From the NCBI GenBank assembly GCA_039818345.1, contig JBCBUC010000008.1, positions 1 through 64,000 on the forward strand: 64,000 nucleotides of DNA, in the 5' to 3' direction. The DNA comes from Parvularcula sp039818345 (GTDB taxonomy: Bacteria > Pseudomonadota > Alphaproteobacteria > Caulobacterales > Parvularculaceae). The notes beneath the pieces were generated by a model. That model saw only the letters and a program-made list of their open reading frames with translations. It ran no database searches and was not told the DNA's origin. Shown here one piece after another: positions 25,564 through 34,109 of the stretch (positions within the stretch are counted from its first letter, which is position 1; the number at the start of each line of letters is the position of its first letter). The translations under genes and the position numbers were made by a program.

Positions 25564-25866
25564 TCAGTTCCTCATCGAGTTGGCCGACGTGACAGCAATA
25601 TCACCGCGATTTCTGAAAAAGGTGACGAGGATCGCCAGGCCAATGGCCGCCTCAGCCGCCGCAACCGTCAACACCATAAAAGCGAAAACCTGTCCGACCA
25701 GGTCGCCAAGAAACATCGAGAAAGCAACAAAGTTGATGTTGACCGCAAGCAGCATGAGCTCAATCGACATCAATATAATGATGACATTCTTCCGATTAAG
25801 GAAGATACCAGCAACGCCGATGGCGAATAGGATAGCTGCTACCGTCAAATAGCTCGACAAGCCCAT
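25564..25866 (-). CDS. nuoK: NADH-quinone oxidoreductase subunit K
   Basis: 100 residues, three membrane helices, with the conserved acidic residues of the proton path in IILMSIELMLLAVNINF and VLTVAAAEAAIGLAILV. Length is standard. Its ATG overlaps the nuoJ stop by one base (25866), indicating coupled translation. Confidence 0.97.
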   Translation of the reverse strand: MGLSSYLTVAAILFAIGVAGIFLNRKNVIIILMSIELMLLAVNINFVAFSMFLGDLVGQVFAFMVLTVAAAEAAIGLAILVTFFRNRGDIAVTSANSMRN

Positions 25867-26498
25867 CAGCTGACACCCCTTCCCGTCGGCACCGACACAA
25901 CATCGACTGCCTCTTCGCGGGTTCTGGCAACTTGTCGCCCGACGTCTTGGGTCTTCACACCGCGCCTTTCACGGAAGGTCAGCAAAATCGCTCCGATCAT
26001 CGCCACGAGAAGAATAAGGCCCGCGATTTGAAAGAAGTGCACATACTCCGTATAAAGGACCATACCGAGCTGTTCTGCGTTATTCGCCGGCTCACCACTG
26101 GCACGCTGCATCATTTCCGTCGGCTGAGCACGAGACTGACGGGCAGCATCCGGAATTTGCCAGGCGGCGACGATCAAACCGATCTGAACGACCAAGGCCA
26201 CAGCAACCACAAATCCGAGTGGAGCATATTTTGCGTAGTCAGCACGCAGTTCTGCAAAATCGACATCAAGCATCATCACGACGAAGAGGAAGAGTACCGC
26301 TACTGCACCAACGTATACAACAACCAGCAAGAAGGCGAGATATTCAGCGCCCATCAAAACAAACAAGCCGGCCGTCGCGATAAACGCCAATATTAGACAG
26401 AGCACTGAATGAACAGGATTACGGGCAAGAACAACACCCAATCCGCTGGCGATGGCCGTGGCGGCAAAGGTGTAGAATGCAAGTTCGGCAAAGCCCAT
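25866..26498 (-). CDS. nuoJ: NADH-quinone oxidoreductase subunit J
   Basis: About 210 residues with five membrane helices; the TM3 pi-bulge region is LLVVVYVGAVAVLFLFVVMML. The C-terminus has a polar extension (ERRGVKTQDVGRQVARTREE). The frame reaches a TTG at 26546, but the ATG at 26498 gives the usual N-terminus MGFAELAFYTF. No clear ribosome site is seen for either. First nuo gene of this block: recA, not nuoI, lies upstream, so nuoA-I must be elsewhere. Confidence 0.94.
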   Translation of the reverse strand: MGFAELAFYTFAATAIASGLGVVLARNPVHSVLCLILAFIATAGLFVLMGAEYLAFLLVVVYVGAVAVLFLFVVMMLDVDFAELRADYAKYAPLGFVVAVALVVQIGLIVAAWQIPDAARQSRAQPTEMMQRASGEPANNAEQLGMVLYTEYVHFFQIAGLILLVAMIGAILLTFRERRGVKTQDVGRQVARTREEAVDVVSVPTGRGVS

Positions 26499-26520
26499 AA
26501 ACAGCACATGGTCACAGCGA

Positions 26521-26538
26521 AGGGAGAGAAGCTCCCCT
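26521..26538 (-). other. small hairpin between recA and nuoJ
   Basis: AGGG-GAG and CTC-CCCT arms (with one bulged base and a 3-base loop) form a compact stem 23 bases before the nuoJ ATG. No T-run follows in the leftward direction, so it is not an intrinsic terminator; it could be an mRNA stability or processing element in a recA-nuoJ read-through transcript. Confidence 0.3.
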
Positions 26539-26621
26539 CTATCCAAGCGGCGCTAGCGCAATCGCCTAGACAGGAAAAGCCCTGCTCCCCCGATCTCTGC
26601 GAGCTGCGCTGCTATGGCACC

Positions 26622-27701
26622 TTAAGCAGTGGACGATCCGTCGCTTTCTTCAGGACCGACAAGCAGATCCTCGCTGATTAAACCCGCATTGGCGCGCACT
26701 TGATTCTCAATTTCGGCGGCGAGCTCAGGGTGATCACGCAAAAACTGCTTGGCGTTTTCTCGTCCCTGCCCGATTCGTTCTGAATTGTAGCTGTACCAGC
26801 TGCCTGATTTATCGATGACATTACCAAGAACGCCAAGGTCAATGAGCTCACCAACCTTTGAAATACCTTCCCCGTAAAGAATATCGAATTCCACCTCCTT
26901 AAAAGGCGGTGCGACCTTGTTTTTCACCACCTTCACCCTGGTCTGGTTGCCGATGATTTCGTCACGCTGCTTAATGGAACCAATACGGCGAATATCAAGC
27001 CGCACGCTGGAGTAAAATTTGAGCGCGTTGCCGCCAGTCGTGGTCTCCGGCGACCCGAACATCACGCCGATTTTCAGTCGAATCTGGTTGATAAAAATCA
27101 CCAGCGTGTTCGATCGCGCAATTGAACCCGTTAGCTTGCGTAAGGCTTGGCTCATCAGCCGCGCTTGAAGGCCAGGCAAGCTGTCCCCCATGTCCCCCTC
27201 GAGTTCAGCCCGCGGGGTGAGCGCGGCGACCGAATCAATCACCAGCACATCAACCGCCCCTGACCGCACCAGGGTGTCAGCGATCTCCAATGATTGCTCG
27301 CCGGTATCGGGCTGGGAAATCAAAAGATCGTCGAGATCAACGCCCAATTTTTTCGCGTAGGACGGATCAAGCGCGTGTTCGGCATCGATAAAGGCCGCCG
27401 TGCCGCCTTGCTTTTGTGCCTCCGCCACCACGTGCAGCGCCAGGGTGGTTTTGCCAGAACTTTCCGGGCCATAGATTTCCACAACCCGGCCTTTTGGAAG
27501 CCCCCCAATACCCAATGCGATATCGAGCCCGAGCGATCCTGACGAAATTGATTCGATCTGAACGACCGAATCCTTCCCCCCCAATCGCATCACCGAACCC
27601 TTGCCGAAGGCCTTATCGATCTGAGAAAGCGCTGCCTCGAGGGCCTTTGCCTTGTCCATTCCGCCGTCCACTACTTTCAAGTCTCTCGCCATGGTGGGCA
27701 T
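26622..27701 (-). CDS. recA: recombinase RecA
   Basis: 359 residues; strand-exchange ATPase and LexA co-protease. Walker A is GPESSGKTTLALH, Walker B VLVIDSVAAL, with the loop L2 region GNALKFYSSVRLDIRR and FINQIRLKIGVMFGSPETTTGG. The C-terminus is acidic. Start is ATG 27701 or the ATG three codons on (MARDLK), which has GAGG at a better distance. A near-consensus SOS box lies 43 bases upstream. Only 123 bases separate its stop from nuoJ, with no terminator. Confidence 0.97.
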   Translation of the reverse strand: MPTMARDLKVVDGGMDKAKALEAALSQIDKAFGKGSVMRLGGKDSVVQIESISSGSLGLDIALGIGGLPKGRVVEIYGPESSGKTTLALHVVAEAQKQGGTAAFIDAEHALDPSYAKKLGVDLDDLLISQPDTGEQSLEIADTLVRSGAVDVLVIDSVAALTPRAELEGDMGDSLPGLQARLMSQALRKLTGSIARSNTLVIFINQIRLKIGVMFGSPETTTGGNALKFYSSVRLDIRRIGSIKQRDEIIGNQTRVKVVKNKVAPPFKEVEFDILYGEGISKVGELIDLGVLGNVIDKSGSWYSYNSERIGQGRENAKQFLRDHPELAAEIENQVRANAGLISEDLLVGPEESDGSSTA

Positions 27702-27743
27702 ATCCTCTTCAATCGGCCAAGGCCTGTTATTGATGATTGCTTT

Positions 27744-27758
27744 GTACCTATTTTGTTC
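27744..27758 (-). promoter_or_regulatory. candidate LexA (SOS) box for recA
   Basis: The plus strand reads GTAC-CTATTTT-GTTC, one mismatch from the alphaproteobacterial SOS box GTTC-N7-GTTC. It sits 43 bases before the recA ATG in the divergent gap with the DUF6324-like gene, where a recA operator is expected. lexA itself is not in the window. Confidence 0.5.
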
Positions 27759-27828
27759 TTAAGCGCAAGAGGCGTCTCAACACGAGTTGCACACGCCCAA
27801 TGCGACACGCCAAAGGAGAAAGACTGCG

Positions 27829-28017
27829 ATGGGCCTGAACACCAACAGTGACGTTGCCGCCGACCTACAAGTGGGCGCCACGGAGAATGGCATGGTCCGC
27901 ATTTATATTCATGGTTCTGGGGTGGACCTCCCGCTGGATTTTGAACCAGATGACGCCGAATCGATTGCAGACGAATTGCGTGCGGCAGCAGCCATGGCAC
28001 GGGAGATGGAGCGATGA
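27829..28017 (+). CDS. DUF6324-like small protein
   Basis: 62 residues starting at the ATG behind a strong AAAGGAGAAAG. The sequence has a short beta part (GMVRIYIHGSGVDLPLDFEPDDAE) and a C-terminal helix (SIADELRAAAAMAREMER). It resembles, from memory, the small alphaproteobacterial family DUF6324; function unknown. The stop overlaps the AsmA start as ATGA, so both are coupled. The frame runs upstream to 27787 but without a ribosome site. Confidence 0.75.
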   Translation: MGLNTNSDVAADLQVGATENGMVRIYIHGSGVDLPLDFEPDDAESIADELRAAAAMAREMER

Positions 28018-30059
28018 ACCTCTTTCTGCGTATTTTGGGCGGGATTGTCCTGCTCTTATTGGTGGCAGCCCTTGTGCTTCCGATGGTGCTGAAAACCGAT
28101 GATCTGGTGGACCGAGCGGAGATCGCAGCGTCGGAAACGCTCGGTCGCAACGTCTCCATCGGCGAGGTGACCGGCCTCACACTCTTTCCTCCACGCCTGA
28201 CCATCAGTGATTTTGAGGTGGCCAACGCGCCCAGCTTCTCTGCGCCTTTCTTGGTGCGCGTGCAGGAAGCACGGTTTGGCGTTGCTCTCTTTCCTCTGTT
28301 GGAGGGACGGGTGCAAATCGACGCGTTTGTGCTCGAAAGCCCCACCATCAATCTTGAAGAAAAGGCAGACGGCTCCAACAATTTCACGTTCGAGACAACG
28401 GCACCGGAACCTGCAGCAACAGAGCCTGACGCTAACGACGCGGCGGCTGCGAGCGCCGACATCACGCGGCTCTCTGGCACCATTGAAATCAAGAATGGCG
28501 CCCTCGCCTATGTGACGCCTGACATTGGCTATCGTGCTGAAGCGACGAACATCACGGTGAAACTGCCCGGTGACGCAGGCGCATTGGTCATTAAGGGCGC
28601 GATGAACCTTGAAGAGATCCCCTTTGCGATCGACGTCAACATCGCCGATCCCGCAGCCCTTGCGCTGGGCAACACAACGCAAGCAAGCATCGGATTGCGC
28701 TTCGCCGACAACACGATCGACAGCAATTTGGCCCTCACAGGAGAGCCTGTGAACCTTGAGGGCACCATCGAAGCTAACTTACCTGATATCGCTGGCCTGC
28801 AACCGCTCCTCGGCGCAGAGGGTGTTGAGGCCTTGTTGCCTTTGGGCGCGATTGGGTTTGATGCATCGATATCCGGTACGACCGAAGAGCTCGGGGTCAG
28901 CAACGCCGTCGTGACGTCATCTGTTCTGCAAGGAACAGCTGATTTTTCCCTGAACATGGCTGGCAAGCGCCCCAAGGCTTCGGGGAATGCAGATCTGACC
29001 CTCGTTGATTTGCGCCCCTTTATGCCCGCTGACGACGCTCAGTCCGCAGGCGGAGCAGGAGAACCAGAGCCTTTCCCGGAATGGTCAGAAGAAGAGATCG
29101 ATCTTTCTGCTCTGCAAACGATTGATGTGAATTTGGCTGTGAAAGCGAAGCGCGTTGTTCTTCCCACCTATGAGCTGACTGACGTCGCGTCGCGGGTGAC
29201 GATCAGAAACGGAAAACTCACCGCCAAACTCAACCGAGCGCGCGCCTTTTCCGGTAAAGCCAACGGTGTCGTAACAGTCGCGGCAAAAACACGGACACCG
29301 ACAATCGACGTTGATTTTGACATGGTCGGCGTCTCTTTCGCGGAAGCAGCGCCCGCTCTTCTGGGAACGGATCGATTAACCGGTACCGGAGATATTAATA
29401 TCGATCTTAAGATGTCAGGGACCAGCCAAAAAGCATGGGTGGAAACACTGACCGGATCGATGGGCGCTGATATTAATCAGGGCGCGATTGCGGGTATTAA
29501 CCTTGGCGAGATTGCCAACACTGGGATTGATCTTGTTAATCAGATCCAAGCAGGCTCGACAGTCCCGCAGGCACTCCTCGGCGCCGCAACCAATCTCGGT
29601 ACCAATGCCGTCCGACCCACTGCGCAGACCGATTTTGACCTTGCAGATTTTGGCGTGAACATCACCAATGGTGATGTGTCAATCAGCAACGCTCAGCTTC
29701 TTTCGAACGTGGTGCGCGCAAGGGTTGGCGGCAATGTCTCGCTTGCTCCTCAATCGTTCTCTATGGATATCAATCTTGCCGGTAAAGATCCTCAGGTGGC
29801 TGACTTTACCGAAATGCCTCTTCCAGTCACCGTATCAGGGACGTTCAACGATCCATCGATCAAGATCGACACACAGCCTTTGATCAGTCGCGCCGCACGC
29901 AACGCCGCTTCTGATCTTCTTGGAAACGTGGGTGTTGAGCTTGATGACAATGAAACCGTGCAGGATGCGATAAGAGGGCGCGCACGGTCAGAGGCCGGTC
30001 GGCTGATTGGCGGTTTTTTAGGCACCAATCGCCGCGATGAGGAAGACGAACCCAATTAG
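28014..30059 (+). CDS. AsmA-family inner-membrane-anchored periplasmic protein
   Basis: 681 residues. One N-terminal membrane helix (LRILGGIVLLLLVAALVLP) anchors a large periplasmic part: the AsmA N domain (about 25-330) with repeated short beta strands, a Glu/Pro-rich linker near 345, and the C-terminal AsmA_2 domain (about 370-620; TGTGDINIDLKMSGTS, VNITNGDVSISNAQL). AsmA-like proteins are bridge-like phospholipid carriers to the outer membrane in current models. It overlaps the DUF6324-like gene by four bases and ends before a bidirectional terminator region. Confidence 0.88.
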   Translation: MNLFLRILGGIVLLLLVAALVLPMVLKTDDLVDRAEIAASETLGRNVSIGEVTGLTLFPPRLTISDFEVANAPSFSAPFLVRVQEARFGVALFPLLEGRVQIDAFVLESPTINLEEKADGSNNFTFETTAPEPAATEPDANDAAAASADITRLSGTIEIKNGALAYVTPDIGYRAEATNITVKLPGDAGALVIKGAMNLEEIPFAIDVNIADPAALALGNTTQASIGLRFADNTIDSNLALTGEPVNLEGTIEANLPDIAGLQPLLGAEGVEALLPLGAIGFDASISGTTEELGVSNAVVTSSVLQGTADFSLNMAGKRPKASGNADLTLVDLRPFMPADDAQSAGGAGEPEPFPEWSEEEIDLSALQTIDVNLAVKAKRVVLPTYELTDVASRVTIRNGKLTAKLNRARAFSGKANGVVTVAAKTRTPTIDVDFDMVGVSFAEAAPALLGTDRLTGTGDINIDLKMSGTSQKAWVETLTGSMGADINQGAIAGINLGEIANTGIDLVNQIQAGSTVPQALLGAATNLGTNAVRPTAQTDFDLADFGVNITNGDVSISNAQLLSNVVRARVGGNVSLAPQSFSMDINLAGKDPQVADFTEMPLPVTVSGTFNDPSIKIDTQPLISRAARNAASDLLGNVGVELDDNETVQDAIRGRARSEAGRLIGGFLGTNRRDEEDEPN

Positions 30060-30065
30060 TCTTAT

Positions 30066-30124
30066 GCTGATTATTTGATGATCAGCAGGCTTAGTAAGGG
30101 AAGAGGCGCCTTAGCCCCTTCCCT
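30066..30124. terminator. paired hairpins between convergent genes
   Basis: Two stems lie in the 74-base gap between AsmA and the acyl-CoA ligase: GCTGAT/ATCAGC (30066-30071 with 30081-30086) and AGGGAAG-GGC/GCC-CTTCCCT (30097-30124). The second has a 10-bp stem with one A-C mismatch and a short loop and could stop transcription from both sides, although no long T-run follows. Confidence 0.55.
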
Positions 30125-30133
30125 CGCTATCCT

Positions 30134-31756
30134 TTATGCCGCTGTGGGAAGCGTGTAGTTGGCAAATTGTTCACGCAACTTGGTCTTAAGGACCTTACCC
30201 GTCGCACCAAGCGGAATTTCCTCAACCACTTGGACGTCATCAACCCAGCTGATTTTAGACAATTGTCCGTTGACGAACTCTTGAATAGCTTGCGTGTCGC
30301 CAGACACACCCTCTTTAAGCTGAACGACCAACAAAGGACGTTCATCCCATTTCGGATGCGGCATGCCAAGTGCCGCGGCTTGGGCAACATCGGGATGGCT
30401 CAAGGCCAGGTTCTCAATATCGATAGAGCTGATCCATTCGCCACCCGATTTGATGACGTCTTTTGCGCGATCAGTAATCTGCATGGTGCCGTCCGGATGG
30501 ATCACCGCCACATCACCCGTGTCGAACCAGTTGTTCGCATCCACCGCGGGTTTGTCAGCTTTGAAATAGCTATCGATAATCCAAGGCCCACGCACCTGCA
30601 AAATACCGTCCGATACACCATCGTGAGGCAGCGGCGTTCCATCATGCGCCACGATCCGCATATCAACAAACGGCATTGCTTGGCCTTGGCGAAGTTGAAG
30701 CGTGACCCGCTCGTCCTCGGGCAGATCATAAAACCCCGGCGGTTCCATGTTAACTGTGCCAAGCGGTGACATTTCCGTCATGCCCCAACCCTGACGGGTG
30801 CGCACACCGTACTTCTCATAGCCTTTGATAATCTTTGCACTGAGCGCAGCACCGCCGACAAGACTATAACGAAGGTTCCCAAGATCCAAATTATTGGCCT
30901 CGATATAAGCTAGAAGGTTGAGCCAAACCGTCGGCACACCGAGGGCATAGGTCACGTTCTCTTCAATAATGAGATTATGGAGGCTTTCACCATCGAGCCC
31001 GGGTCCGGGCATGACGAGTTTCATACCAATGAGGAGTGCCGTATAAGGAACACCCCATGCATTCACATGGAACATCGGCACCACAGGCAAAACCGAATCT
31101 GACTGCGTGCATCCCAGTCCCGTCGGCAAACAGGAAACGATCGCCTCGAGCACCAGCGACCGGTGCGAATAAAGAACACCTTTCGGCTTGCCCGTTGTGC
31201 CTGACGTATAACACATCGAACATGCGGTGTTTTCGTCAAAAGATGGCCATTCGAAGGTCTCCGGATGCTCAGCAATGAGCGCCTCAAAGCTATCAGCATT
31301 GAGGCCATTATCGCTGACCGAACCCTCCGGACACAGCTCAACCAAGCGTTCAACACTCTCCGCGCCCGGTGCTATCGCTGCCACCAATGGCGCAAACGTG
31401 GCATCATAAAAGAGGATCTTGTCCTCTGCGTGATTAACAACGTACCCGGCATTTTCAGGCCCAAGGCGAGGGTTGATCGTATGGCAAATCGCGCCGATGC
31501 CCGAAATCGCATAATAGAGCTCAAGTTGGCGGTGGGTGTTCCAACCAATCACGCCAATTCGGTCACCGCGCTCGATCCCCATCGCGGTCAAAGCATGGGC
31601 AAGCTTGGCAATACGCTTCGACGCGTCCGCAAAAGTATAACGATGGGTGCCGCCCTCAACCAGGCGGGTGACAATCTCCTGGTTCGGAAAGTTCCGCACC
31701 GCTTGACTTAAGATATCCGTCAGCAGCAACGGCGTGTTTTGCATTTGTCCAAGCAC
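30134..31756 (-). CDS. fatty-acyl-CoA / 3-methylmercaptopropionyl-CoA ligase-type AMP-binding enzyme
   Basis: 540-residue member of the ANL superfamily that activates a carboxylic acid with ATP and CoA. Motifs: CYTSGTTGKPKGVLYSHR (P-loop), GWGMTEMSPLGT, DTGDVAVIHPDG, DRAKDVIKSGGEWIS and the catalytic lysine in GATGKVLKTKLRE. The family includes medium/long-chain acyl-CoA ligases and DmdB; the substrate cannot be fixed. The GTG at 31756 is chosen because GGAGG lies seven bases before it, whereas the ATG at 31744 is 19 bases away. Confidence 0.9.
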   Translation of the reverse strand: MLGQMQNTPLLLTDILSQAVRNFPNQEIVTRLVEGGTHRYTFADASKRIAKLAHALTAMGIERGDRIGVIGWNTHRQLELYYAISGIGAICHTINPRLGPENAGYVVNHAEDKILFYDATFAPLVAAIAPGAESVERLVELCPEGSVSDNGLNADSFEALIAEHPETFEWPSFDENTACSMCYTSGTTGKPKGVLYSHRSLVLEAIVSCLPTGLGCTQSDSVLPVVPMFHVNAWGVPYTALLIGMKLVMPGPGLDGESLHNLIIEENVTYALGVPTVWLNLLAYIEANNLDLGNLRYSLVGGAALSAKIIKGYEKYGVRTRQGWGMTEMSPLGTVNMEPPGFYDLPEDERVTLQLRQGQAMPFVDMRIVAHDGTPLPHDGVSDGILQVRGPWIIDSYFKADKPAVDANNWFDTGDVAVIHPDGTMQITDRAKDVIKSGGEWISSIDIENLALSHPDVAQAAALGMPHPKWDERPLLVVQLKEGVSGDTQAIQEFVNGQLSKISWVDDVQVVEEIPLGATGKVLKTKLREQFANYTLPTAA

Positions 31757-31855
31757 TCAAATTCCTCCGATCAAGCAAACCTAACTTTTTTGCTGATCGT
31801 GAAGCTTGAGGCGCAAGGATGCAAGCGCGACACACAAGACCAGATAGGTGCCGAT

Positions 31856-33685
31856 CTATCCGCGGGTCCGGAGAGAGCGCCGGAAATGATCGACCTCAGC
31901 CTCGGTGAGGACCTGGTTATCGATAAAGAGCGCCATTTCTGCGCTGCGGTAACGCGCCATGCCCCCGGTCGCGCAAACTGCGCGAACAACCTCATCCGTT
32001 CCCTTGATCGGTTGATCAAGGATTGCTGGTGCATCGCTGCCGCGCCGATGACGGTCGCACTGCGCCGCGAGACCGTCGACAGCGTTGGTCGCAGCACGTG
32101 AGCGTTCGTTGAACCCTTCGAGTTTGTCAGCCCAAGCCTCCATCCGCTGCTCAAAATCCTCAATCGCCTCATCGAAGGCCACGGTGTCAGGTTCATCAGG
32201 TACAAAGATCCAGCGCCCGCCTTCGACCCTCCGTTCTTGAACCGCTGGCACTGGCGGCTCCGGGATTGTCGGCATGGCTAGTGCGAGATCCGCGGGCGGC
32301 GTGATCGCCGCGAAGGGATCGGACAAAAGGATCATCGCCGAGTTTTCTGTCCATGCCGCAACCGATGCTTGCCCGGCGCTCGGCGTAGGTGGGCGCTCTG
32401 GCGTGCGCGGTTCCGGTGGCCACGGTCCGCTCTCACTATAAGGCGTGTAGAGATGATCGTCACGCGAACTCGATCGGTACATCTCCCAGTAAGACGCAGC
32501 GGTGCTGTCAGGCCCTTGGTTATCGAAAGGCCATTGGCGATCAACGTCCATGTCACGCAAACGCCCTTCACTGCGCCGCTCGTCCATCGATGCTGGTATA
32601 GGAACATCTGTGTACGATGCTGTGGCAGCTGCCAAGCTCACCGATCCGGCAATCGCAGCCAACGCCGCCGCGCCCCGTATCGTGGGTGACCCCACCGGCG
32701 CGGTCATGAGGATGATGCGATCCTTCAAACCATGATCAAGTGTCAAGGCAGGCACGGCCGGGGCGTTGCTGGCGGCTTTAACCAAGAGAGCCGCATAACG
32801 CTGTCGGGAGACGCCAAAGCTGCGCACGGTTTCGTCGCATGCTGCCTCTTGATCGTCGCGCACAGCCCGTCGCACATGGCCATTCAACGGATTGAACCAC
32901 TGTAGCGCCGCGGCAAGCTCGGTCACAGCCATAATGATCAGATCACGGCGTTTCAAATGAACAAGCTCGTGCAAAAGAGCCATTTCTTGTTCGTCAGGAT
33001 CGAGGCGATCAAAGAAATCAGAAGGCAGCGCAATCATTGGGCGTCGGAGGCCAAGAAGCTGGGGGGTGTCAGCAGCAGCGCTCACCACCACCGCAAACGA
33101 GTGGTCGACCCGCGCGCGTTTTTTCACGCGTTCGACGAGCCGGGATAAGGCCGCTGGCGACGGCTTTGCTTCGGCAATCACGGTCATGCGCCAGCGCCGC
33201 GCGCCGATCCAGCAAAGGCCAAGCGAAACGATAACGCCGCCGAACCAGATGCTGAGAACAATGGCGGCCAACACCTCCGTCATCGGAAGAGAAATAAATG
33301 ACGCGGGGTCGGGTGTGACCATCGTCTCAGCCGGTAAGCCCGATATTGGCATTGCTGGAGAGGAACTGACTGCGCCCTCTTCCATTATAGGACTAGGAGG
33401 AGCCCATGGTGCCGGTTGATCCTCCATGCTGGGATCATCCACGGCCCCTTCGGTGAGGACTGGCATTGCTGCGGCGCTCTCTTGGGCAGGCTGAGCGGGT
33501 ACCGAGACCACACGCGGGAGTGTCGGCAGGAAAAGCCGCACCGCCGGGATCATCCACAAAAGCATCGCCACCCGGGCGCCCCATCGTTCAGCAACAGGCC
33601 GACGCAAGCCGAGCACCAAGATCGTCAGGATGCTCACCCAAAAGGTCGTGGCGAGGCCATGCCAGAGAAGATCACTCACGGTCAT
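31856..33685 (-). CDS. BlaR1/MecR1-like M56 membrane metallopeptidase
   Basis: 609 residues. Membrane segments near 10-27, 38-54, 135-158 and a further one near 330-350 surround a cytosolic peptidase domain with the zinc motif HELVH (239-243) and the downstream NPLNGHVRRAVRDDQEAACDE helix typical of M56. Unlike BlaR1 it has no penicillin-binding sensor domain; the C-terminal about 250 residues are proline-rich, then a helical segment (FDEAIEDFEQRMEAWADKLE). A proline-rich insert (60-130) separates early helices. Its start overlaps the BlaI-type gene by 14 bases, so it is probably the sensor that cleaves that repressor. Confidence 0.88.
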   Translation of the reverse strand: MTVSDLLWHGLATTFWVSILTILVLGLRRPVAERWGARVAMLLWMIPAVRLFLPTLPRVVSVPAQPAQESAAAMPVLTEGAVDDPSMEDQPAPWAPPSPIMEEGAVSSSPAMPISGLPAETMVTPDPASFISLPMTEVLAAIVLSIWFGGVIVSLGLCWIGARRWRMTVIAEAKPSPAALSRLVERVKKRARVDHSFAVVVSAAADTPQLLGLRRPMIALPSDFFDRLDPDEQEMALLHELVHLKRRDLIIMAVTELAAALQWFNPLNGHVRRAVRDDQEAACDETVRSFGVSRQRYAALLVKAASNAPAVPALTLDHGLKDRIILMTAPVGSPTIRGAAALAAIAGSVSLAAATASYTDVPIPASMDERRSEGRLRDMDVDRQWPFDNQGPDSTAASYWEMYRSSSRDDHLYTPYSESGPWPPEPRTPERPPTPSAGQASVAAWTENSAMILLSDPFAAITPPADLALAMPTIPEPPVPAVQERRVEGGRWIFVPDEPDTVAFDEAIEDFEQRMEAWADKLEGFNERSRAATNAVDGLAAQCDRHRRGSDAPAILDQPIKGTDEVVRAVCATGGMARYRSAEMALFIDNQVLTEAEVDHFRRSLRTRG

Positions 33686-34040
33686 CTTTCAGCCTCCGGA
33701 CCAGTTCTTCGAGCTCGAGAATATCGTCCTCGGTCAGATCTCTGGCGTCCGCAAGATGAGCCACCAGCGGCGCGGCGCGTCCTCCAAACAGCTTATCTGC
33801 CAAGCGGCCCACGGCGCTTTTTTGGTGCTCATCCCGCGCGACCAAAGGCGTATAAAGATAGCGTCGCCCCTCCTGGTCCGCACGCAGCGCACCTTTGCCG
33901 ACCAACCGCGCCAGTAGCGTTTTCACGGTTTTATCCGACCACGATTTCCCCTCAATGCGCGACGCAACCTCAGCTGCGCCAAGGCCAGGCTCAACCCAAA
34001 GAACATCCATCACGGATAGTTCGGCGTCGGTGATACGCAT
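33672..34040 (-). CDS. BlaI/MecI/CopY-family repressor
   Basis: 122-residue winged-helix repressor: MRITDAELSVMDVLWVEPGLG, KSWSDKTVKTLLARLVGKGALRADQEGRRYLYTPLV (recognition helix and wing) and a helical dimerisation tail. In the family, an M56 sensor proteolyses the repressor to derepress the target genes. The adjacent M56 gene overlaps its end. No beta-lactamase, mecA-like or copper-pump gene is nearby, so the operon may control only itself or distant genes. A CopY-like operator lies 20 bases upstream. Confidence 0.93.
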   Translation of the reverse strand: MRITDAELSVMDVLWVEPGLGAAEVASRIEGKSWSDKTVKTLLARLVGKGALRADQEGRRYLYTPLVARDEHQKSAVGRLADKLFGGRAAPLVAHLADARDLTEDDILELEELVRRLKDDRE

Positions 34041-34059
34041 GCGCTGTGATCCGTTTGAC

Positions 34060-34069
34060 TACGGTTGTA
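34060..34069 (-). promoter_or_regulatory. candidate BlaI/CopY-type operator
   Basis: TACGGTTGTA differs at one base from TACANNTGTA, the known core operator of BlaI/MecI/CopY repressors. It is 20 bases before the repressor's ATG, where autoregulation is expected. Confidence 0.45.
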
Positions 34070-34109
34070 AGCAATAACACTGGCCTGAGAGCCCGTCAAG
34101 CAACCCAAG

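Noticed and set aside
26521..26538. Intrinsic terminator of recA
   Set aside because: The stem is short, bulged and lacks a following T-run; kept only as an unspecified hairpin.
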